Shown here: positions 60,108-64,000 of the stretch, piece by piece
Layout: every line of letters begins with the position of its first letter
Position numbering within the stretch: the first letter of the stretch is position 1
NCBI GenBank assembly: GCA_944325185.1
Contig: CALUZA010000055.1
Location: forward strand, 1-64,000
DNA: 64,000 nt
Reading direction: 5' to 3'
Source of the DNA: Candidatus Gastranaerophilales bacterium
Lineage (GTDB): Bacteria > Cyanobacteriota > Vampirovibrionia > Gastranaerophilales > Gastranaerophilaceae
Notes under the pieces: model-generated
Database searches by the model: none
What the model was told of the DNA's origin: nothing
What the model saw: the letters and a program-made list of their open reading frames with translations, nothing else
Translations under genes and position numbers: made by a program

Positions 60108-61115
60108 TTATTTTTTATTGAGTAGCTCTTTGAGTCTTTGACTAAATATTGTTTCGCTATCAAGGGCTTCAGGAGTTGATTCTGCTGTTGCTAGTTGAGT
60201 CAGTACATCTGCTGCTGCCAGTTGAGCTTCTGCTTCTGCTGGTGCTTCTGCTGCTGCCTGTGGAGCTGGTGCTTCTGCTGCTGCCTGTTGAGCTGGTGCT
60301 TCTGCTGCTGCCTGTTGAGCTGGTGCTTCTGCTTGAGTTGAATCATCTGTATCTATATCCGGACAATCTGTAGGTTCAGTTGTCGGTTCAACTGTTGGTT
60401 TGGTTGTTGGTTCAACTGTCGGTTCAGAAGTAGCCGGAGGTTTTGCAACAGGACTTTCGCTTACATTTGCACTAGGTTCCGGCGAAACATTAGGATTTGG
60501 TTCGCAAGAAGGTGTCGGTGTTGGATCTGGACTTGTTTCAGGTAATTCTGAAGGACTAGGCGTTGGAGTTGGTTTAGTGGCAGATGGAGGCGTTGGAGCA
60601 GCTTCTTTGGGCATTCCTGCCGCCTCTTTTGCAAGTTGCATTGCTTCTGCATATTCCGTAGCATCAGGAAGTCCGTCTCCATTAATATCATAATATTTTT
60701 CGCCGCTTTCAAATTCAAGTTCAGTTAGATGAGTTTGAATTTCATTTTGAAGTTCATAATACTCTGTTAATTTTCCATTATCAGTGCTTTCATACGTTCT
60801 ATATTCTTGTCTTCCGCTTTCGTATTCCCTGTAACTTTCTGTTAATTCACCGTCTTTATATTTATATTCTTCGTATGCATCAATTGTGCCATCATTATCG
60901 TTGTCAATATAAAAGTATTGCATATTTTTGTCAAGGATTTCCATAATTTGTGAGTCTATTATGCCATCACCATTTTCGTCTTCGGGTGTTAATTTTATAT
61001 TATTTTTTTCATCAAATAAACTCCCGTCCTCTAAAAGTTCAGCTTCTTTTAAGTTAAAAGAAGGCATTTGTTCACCTGTTACTCTTGTTTCAAACTTTGG
61101 ATTTATAGGCTCCAT
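60108..61115 (-). CDS. EF-hand-like calcium-binding protein with Pro/Thr/Ala-rich tail
   Basis: A 335-residue protein. Three calcium-loop motifs of DxNxDGxxD type lie at about residues 45-53 (ENGDGIID), 74-83 (DNDNDGTIDAYEE) and 145-155 (DINGDGLPDATEY). Strand-forming Tyr/Glu-rich sequence separates the second and third. Residues 170-255 are a Pro/Thr/Ser-rich stalk. Residues 255-305 are AEAPAQQAA repeats. A short helical end (FSQRLKELLNKK) closes the chain. There is no Sec signal peptide, which is odd for a protein with stalk-like repeats. It could be exported another way or bind calcium inside the cell. The family is not identified. Confidence 0.8.
   Translation of the reverse strand: MEPINPKFETRVTGEQMPSFNLKEAELLEDGSLFDEKNNIKLTPEDENGDGIIDSQIMEILDKNMQYFYIDNDNDGTIDAYEEYKYKDGELTESYREYESGRQEYRTYESTDNGKLTEYYELQNEIQTHLTELEFESGEKYYDINGDGLPDATEYAEAMQLAKEAAGMPKEAAPTPPSATKPTPTPSPSELPETSPDPTPTPSCEPNPNVSPEPSANVSESPVAKPPATSEPTVEPTTKPTVEPTTEPTDCPDIDTDDSTQAEAPAQQAAAEAPAQQAAAEAPAPQAAAEAPAEAEAQLAAADVLTQLATAESTPEALDSETIFSQRLKELLNKK
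60241..60333 (-). repeat. 27-bp coding tandem repeat (three units plus partial)
   Basis: Units start at 60241, 60268, 60295 and 60322 (partial). They encode the EAPAQQAAA-type Ala/Pro/Gln repeats of the EF-hand protein. The 27-bp length keeps the frame. Confidence 0.85.
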
Positions 61116-61287
61116 TTTGTCACTCCTTAAGAAATATTTACTTTGTAGTTAACGTCATTTTGAATTCATCTTTTAGGGTATATTTTGAAAATTTTACAAT
61201 ACTTAACGAAATAAAAAATAATTATTAAACTAGCAAAATAATTTTTTTACGCGCATTATCTAAGTATTAGTTTATTAAGGTGGCAAT

Positions 61288-61695
61288 ATGAAAGTAAGTT
61301 ATATTAATGCTTTATATAATACAAAATTTACAAGTGCATTTAGAAAATATCCTGTTTCGGGATTTACAAACCCTATTGAAACAGTAGGGATGCAGGATAA
61401 ATCAGATTATGAATATGTAAAGCAAGAATTAAAAAGACGCGGGGATGAGTTATATAAAGCTATTGGTCGAAGCAAAAAAGATAGTCGTAAAAATGACTAT
61501 ATCGAAACGCCTAATTCATTTGTTCAAGTATATCGCAGCGAAGAAGGTAGTATATTAAAAGAAGCAAGATACTCAACTGGCAATCATGAAACATATTTCT
61601 TTGATAAAAATGGAAATTTAAAAAGAGTTTTATCTTATAATGATGCTAAAAAAATAATTACTGAATTTAATTATTCCGGAAAAACCATTTATTAG
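61288..61695 (+). CDS. Hypothetical protein with YD-like beta repeats
   Basis: A 135-residue protein with AAGGTGG 6 nt before the ATG. The N-terminus carries a TKFTSAF motif resembling the FKG/FQG motifs of other lineage-specific proteins here. The C-terminal half has strands of the FDKNGNLKRVLSYN and EEGSILKEARYSTG type, similar to those in the 49157 protein. There is no signal peptide or membrane span. It ends in a 4-bp convergent overlap with mpaA. Confidence 0.7.
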   Translation: MKVSYINALYNTKFTSAFRKYPVSGFTNPIETVGMQDKSDYEYVKQELKRRGDELYKAIGRSKKDSRKNDYIETPNSFVQVYRSEEGSILKEARYSTGNHETYFFDKNGNLKRVLSYNDAKKIITEFNYSGKTIY

Positions 61696-62285
61696 TATTC
61701 GTTTTCAAGATAATGAAAAAGTTTTTCAAATTTTTTATTTAGAATTTCTATGTTTTCGTTTTCATCAATTTCAATTGTTAAAGTTGGGATTTTTCTTTCT
61801 ACTCCGCAATACGTACCAAAACTTCCGGGAGTTGGGTATCCTATGTCGTTTGACGTTTTATAACCTATAATTTTGGAAACCGTATTTGCGAGTTCTTCAG
61901 CGGGACCATCGAAATTCACAACTTTATAGGGTGAATGAATTGTGATTATCGAATCGAAATGATTTTCATTTATAAGTTTTACCAGAAATTGTGTTTCAAT
62001 TTCGCTATTCGGCTTATTTCCACCAAAATAATCATTATTTTTGCCCAAAACCCAGTTTTTTGTAGGGAAGTTTCTATTTAAATCTACACCTCTTGAATTT
62101 TTACGGCATTTGCTTGGGTTTAAGCAGGGAATGTAGTAAACAGCATTTTTGCCGTTTTTAGTGTGATTGTTCAGATATGAATTTATAAAATATTCACCTT
62201 GTGGTTCATCCCCATGAAAAACTCCAATTACGAGTATTTTCTTTTCATAATTGGAGTTTTCTTTTTTAATTATCTTTATTGACAT
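61692..62285 (-). CDS. mpaA: M14-family murein peptide amidase (MpaA-like)
   Basis: A 197-residue zinc carboxypeptidase-fold amidase. The zinc ligands are His24 and Glu27 in FHGDEPQGE and His117 in TIHSPYK. SRGVDLNRNFP is the substrate-binding block, and Glu172 in TLTIEIDEN is the catalytic acid. This set fits MpaA, which cuts the gamma-D-Glu-mDAP bond of recycled murein tripeptides in the cytoplasm. It lies 1 nt after the rpaB gene, so they share a transcript. With the lytic transglycosylase at 4249 it suggests peptidoglycan recycling. The chain is slightly shorter than E. coli MpaA. Confidence 0.87.
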   Translation of the reverse strand: MSIKIIKKENSNYEKKILVIGVFHGDEPQGEYFINSYLNNHTKNGKNAVYYIPCLNPSKCRKNSRGVDLNRNFPTKNWVLGKNNDYFGGNKPNSEIETQFLVKLINENHFDSIITIHSPYKVVNFDGPAEELANTVSKIIGYKTSNDIGYPTPGSFGTYCGVERKIPTLTIEIDENENIEILNKKFEKLFHYLENEY

Positions 62286-62286
62286 T

Positions 62287-63033
62287 TTAACCTATTCTTT
62301 GAAACATGTAACCTATTCCACGTGCAGTTAAGATTAGTTCCGGATTTGCAGGATCGGTTTCAAGTTTTGAGCGTAATCTTGAAATATGAACATCTACTAC
62401 ACGAGTATCAATTCTATGATCAGGCGGATATGCCCATACATGTTGCAAAATTTCATTTCTTGAATATGCTGTACCTGAGTTGTTAACAAGTAGTTCAAGT
62501 AAGCTAAATTCCATGCCTGTCAAACGAATTCTTTCGTTTTTGCGATACACTTGTCTTCTTGCTGTGTCGATTTTTATGTTTCCGGTAGTTATGACATTTT
62601 TAGTTGTTTTACCTGTAGGAACAGTTATATCTTTGCTAACAGTTCTTCTTAAAACGGCTTTAACGCGCGCTTCAAGCTCTTTTGGGCTAAATGGTTTAAT
62701 TACATAATCGTCTGCACCGAGCTCAAGACCTGTAATTCTTTCTGATACATCACCCAGAGCAGTTAAAATTATAATTGGGATGTCAGATACTCGTCTAATT
62801 TCTCTGGTTACCCCGTAACCATCCATTTTTGGCATCATAACATCTAAAATGACTATGTCCGGATTGGTTTTATTGAATAATTCTATTGCTTCTTCGCCGT
62901 CTTCTGCGGTAACTACGTTATAACCTGCCATTTTAAGGCGTGTTTCAAGAATTCTTCTGATACTTGCTTCATCGTCAACAACAAGTATTTTTTGTTTTGC
63001 ATCAGCGTTTTCGCCTTGGATGTCTTTTGTCAT
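62287..63033 (-). CDS. rpaB: RpaB-like OmpR-family response regulator
   Basis: A 248-residue response regulator. The receiver domain has VVDDEASIRRILETRLKMAGY, the phospho-acceptor Asp64 in VILDVMMPKMDGYGV, and the conserved Lys in DDYVIKPFSPKELEARVKAVLRR. The winged-helix DNA-binding domain has RIRLTGMEFSLLELLV and DTRVVDVHISRLRSKLE, and ends LILTARGIGYMFQRIG. This reads as cyanobacterial RpaB, the essential regulator of high-light genes. No histidine kinase (NblS/Hik33) is adjacent. In a non-photosynthetic cell its regulon must differ. mpaA follows within 1 nt. Confidence 0.9.
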   Translation of the reverse strand: MTKDIQGENADAKQKILVVDDEASIRRILETRLKMAGYNVVTAEDGEEAIELFNKTNPDIVILDVMMPKMDGYGVTREIRRVSDIPIIILTALGDVSERITGLELGADDYVIKPFSPKELEARVKAVLRRTVSKDITVPTGKTTKNVITTGNIKIDTARRQVYRKNERIRLTGMEFSLLELLVNNSGTAYSRNEILQHVWAYPPDHRIDTRVVDVHISRLRSKLETDPANPELILTARGIGYMFQRIG

Positions 63034-63156
63034 TTTTCTTCCTTACTTACTCGTATCAAATTTTAACATTACAAAATATATATTTTTTTGAACTTATATT
63101 AACATAAATTAATTTATTTTGCAAAAAATTAATATTCTTATTTATTGTGTGAAAAA

Positions 63157-63176
63157 AAGCCCGCTTTTGCGGGCTT
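63157..63176 (-). terminator. Rho-independent terminator of the 63211 gene
   Basis: An 8-bp stem, AAGCCCGC with GCGGGCTT, with a TTTT loop, followed on the minus strand by a run of seven Ts. Confidence 0.88.
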
Positions 63177-63210
63177 GATTAGTTTTTTAGGATTTGGAGA
63201 GTTAGTTAGT

Positions 63211-63768
63211 TTATGCTAATTGAATTGTACTTGATTGAATATTTTGTTTAATGCTATCGTCTAGTTGTTGAAGTTCTGCTTCGCTTGCCGCTATTTGAGT
63301 TTCTAAATCTGCTATTTTATTGTCAATTTCTTTTTGTTTTTCATTTAATATTGGTGCAATTTTTGTTTGAGCAAAATCTTCAAGAGCTTCATTGTATAGA
63401 TTTGTATAAATTGATGTTGTGTCAAGTTGTCCGTCTGTATAATAAAGTTGAACTTGTGCTGCAATTGAAGGATTGTTGTAATATTGTTCTTCTGACAAAT
63501 TTCCATATGTACTTGTGTATACATCTGTTTTTTGTGAGGCAACTTGATCTGCTGCAATGTGAGAATATTCCATAAAATCAATCGCATCACCAAAAATTTC
63601 ATTTCCGAAATTATTAATCTCACTTGGTGTAATTGTACCGTCGCCTATTGCTGTCGCAAAACTTGAAAGTTGTTTTGCGTAGCGATTTAAGTCAAGTAGA
63701 CTTTTCCTGTCATCGTTTAGGCTTCTTGTCAGCTCTGCCTTGCGACAGGCCATGAAGATCCATCCCAT
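63211..63768 (-). CDS. Hypothetical helical protein (185 aa)
   Basis: A 185-residue protein with AGGAG upstream of ATG 63768; a second ATG five codons later is possible. The N-terminus has MACRKAELTRSLNDDRKSLLDL, then a helical middle and a Gln/Ser/Asp-rich segment. It ends in a long C-terminal coiled coil (NEKQKEIDNKIADLETQIAASEAELQQLDDSI). There is no signal peptide. The shape is reminiscent of secreted filament or needle-associated helical proteins, but I do not recognise the family. It has its own terminator and is divergent from the last gene. Confidence 0.75.
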   Translation of the reverse strand: MGWIFMACRKAELTRSLNDDRKSLLDLNRYAKQLSSFATAIGDGTITPSEINNFGNEIFGDAIDFMEYSHIAADQVASQKTDVYTSTYGNLSEEQYYNNPSIAAQVQLYYTDGQLDTTSIYTNLYNEALEDFAQTKIAPILNEKQKEIDNKIADLETQIAASEAELQQLDDSIKQNIQSSTIQLA

Positions 63769-63893
63769 AGTAACACTCCTAACCTAATTATTAAACTAAC
63801 CTTACAATATAATAAAGTATTTTTTTACTTAGAAATTGCTTTTAAATAAAAATAAATGTAATATTTCTTAACATAAAAAATTGGTTTTTGTAG

Positions 63894-63899
63894 TTTAAT
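63894..63899 (+). promoter_or_regulatory. -10-like box before the last gene
   Basis: TTTAAT ending 7 nt before ATG 63907, with no Shine-Dalgarno. It is a weaker example of the leaderless arrangement. Confidence 0.3.
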
Positions 63900-63906
63900 A
63901 GTTGAT

Positions 63907-64000
63907 ATGATAGATGACAACTTTTTAAAAGAGTACGAATTTATTTTACAGAAGGTTGAAAGACCTTCAAGATATATTGGCGAGGAATTTGGCTCATATA
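63907..64000 (+). CDS. Start of a B12-binding radical SAM protein (TIGR03960-like), cut by the window edge
   Basis: The first 31 codons are visible. They include YEFILQKVERPSRYIGEEF, which matches the N-terminal signature (ILxKVxKPxRYIGxE) of the TIGR03960 family of cobalamin-binding-type radical SAM proteins. The catalytic Cys motif lies beyond the window. The function of the family is poorly defined, and it often sits beside a small DUF2344 gene. The call rests only on this short segment. Confidence 0.6.
   Translation, partial: MIDDNFLKEYEFILQKVERPSRYIGEEFGSY

Noticed and set aside
60149..60693. Plus-strand Leu/Val- and Gly-rich open frames opposite the EF-hand protein
   Set aside because: They are the complement of Ala/Pro/Gln/Thr repeat codons. 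The minus-strand frame has three good calcium loops and a continuous architecture.

Overview
The window is an AT-rich, densely packed bacterial chromosome segment. It looks like a non-photosynthetic relative of Cyanobacteria (Melainabacteria/Vampirovibrionia, probably a gut Gastranaerophilales-type organism). The best evidence is an OmpR-type response regulator at 62287-63033 that reads like cyanobacterial RpaB from end to end. It sits among anaerobic-metabolism genes: a 2-oxoacid:ferredoxin oxidoreductase, EtfAB and rubrerythrin. No photosynthesis gene is present. Several families of recurring hypothetical proteins with a short 'SFKG/FQG' motif also fit that lineage. The taxonomic call is inference; no 16S rRNA gene lies in the window.

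Layout. 0-4.2 kb: gatB, then three lineage-specific genes, two with HEAT-like C-termini and a shared N-terminus. 4.2-15.6 kb: lytic transglycosylase, rubrerythrin, ileS, secA, dxr with two small unknown genes, and hemW. 15.6-18.5 kb: an isomerase-only GlmS-like SIS protein with etfB-etfA. 18.5-27.5 kb: a candidate small RNA, a hydrolase, a YitT protein, a solitary solute-binding protein, a membrane-pyrophosphatase homologue without its catalytic motifs, yjbQ, an Xaa-Pro aminopeptidase, a SpoU methyltransferase, an MTA phosphorylase and yggT. 27.5-32.4 kb: a six-gene minus-strand operon running from a ferredoxin and 2-oxoacid oxidoreductase subunits to fabH and fabF. 32.5-44.4 kb: sugar porter, a very large unknown protein, DedA, two tandem membrane paralogues, ribF, rel and a DUF167 gene. 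44.5-52.5 kb: a GGDEF/HD-GYP protein, a glycosyltransferase, aspS and three paralogous single-span membrane proteins. 52.7-64 kb: metK with a pseudoknot-like leader, a DciA-like gene, a short self-contained small-peptide unit, another membrane paralogue, the rny-ymdB-PHP cluster, an EF-hand protein, mpaA-rpaB and the start of a B12-type radical SAM gene.

The genes are mostly housekeeping: translation, cell-wall turnover, isoprenoid and fatty-acid synthesis, the stringent response, RNA decay and methionine/SAM recycling. The flavoprotein and ferredoxin enzymes point to fermentative or amino-acid-degrading anaerobic energy metabolism. No stretch longer than about 300 bases lacks a gene, and I see no insertion sequence, CRISPR array, tRNA or rRNA.

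The most unusual items are: (1) the pyrophosphatase pseudoenzyme at 21135-23243; (2) an H-type pseudoknot overlapping the metK Shine-Dalgarno; (3) a minus-strand sRNA candidate with a CU-rich anti-Shine-Dalgarno linker at about 18499-18590; (4) about ten genes whose -10 box lies only 6-7 nt before the start codon, implying leaderless mRNAs, including two divergent pairs with overlapping -10 boxes; (5) an RNase Y gene whose membrane anchor requires a non-AUG (ATT) start.
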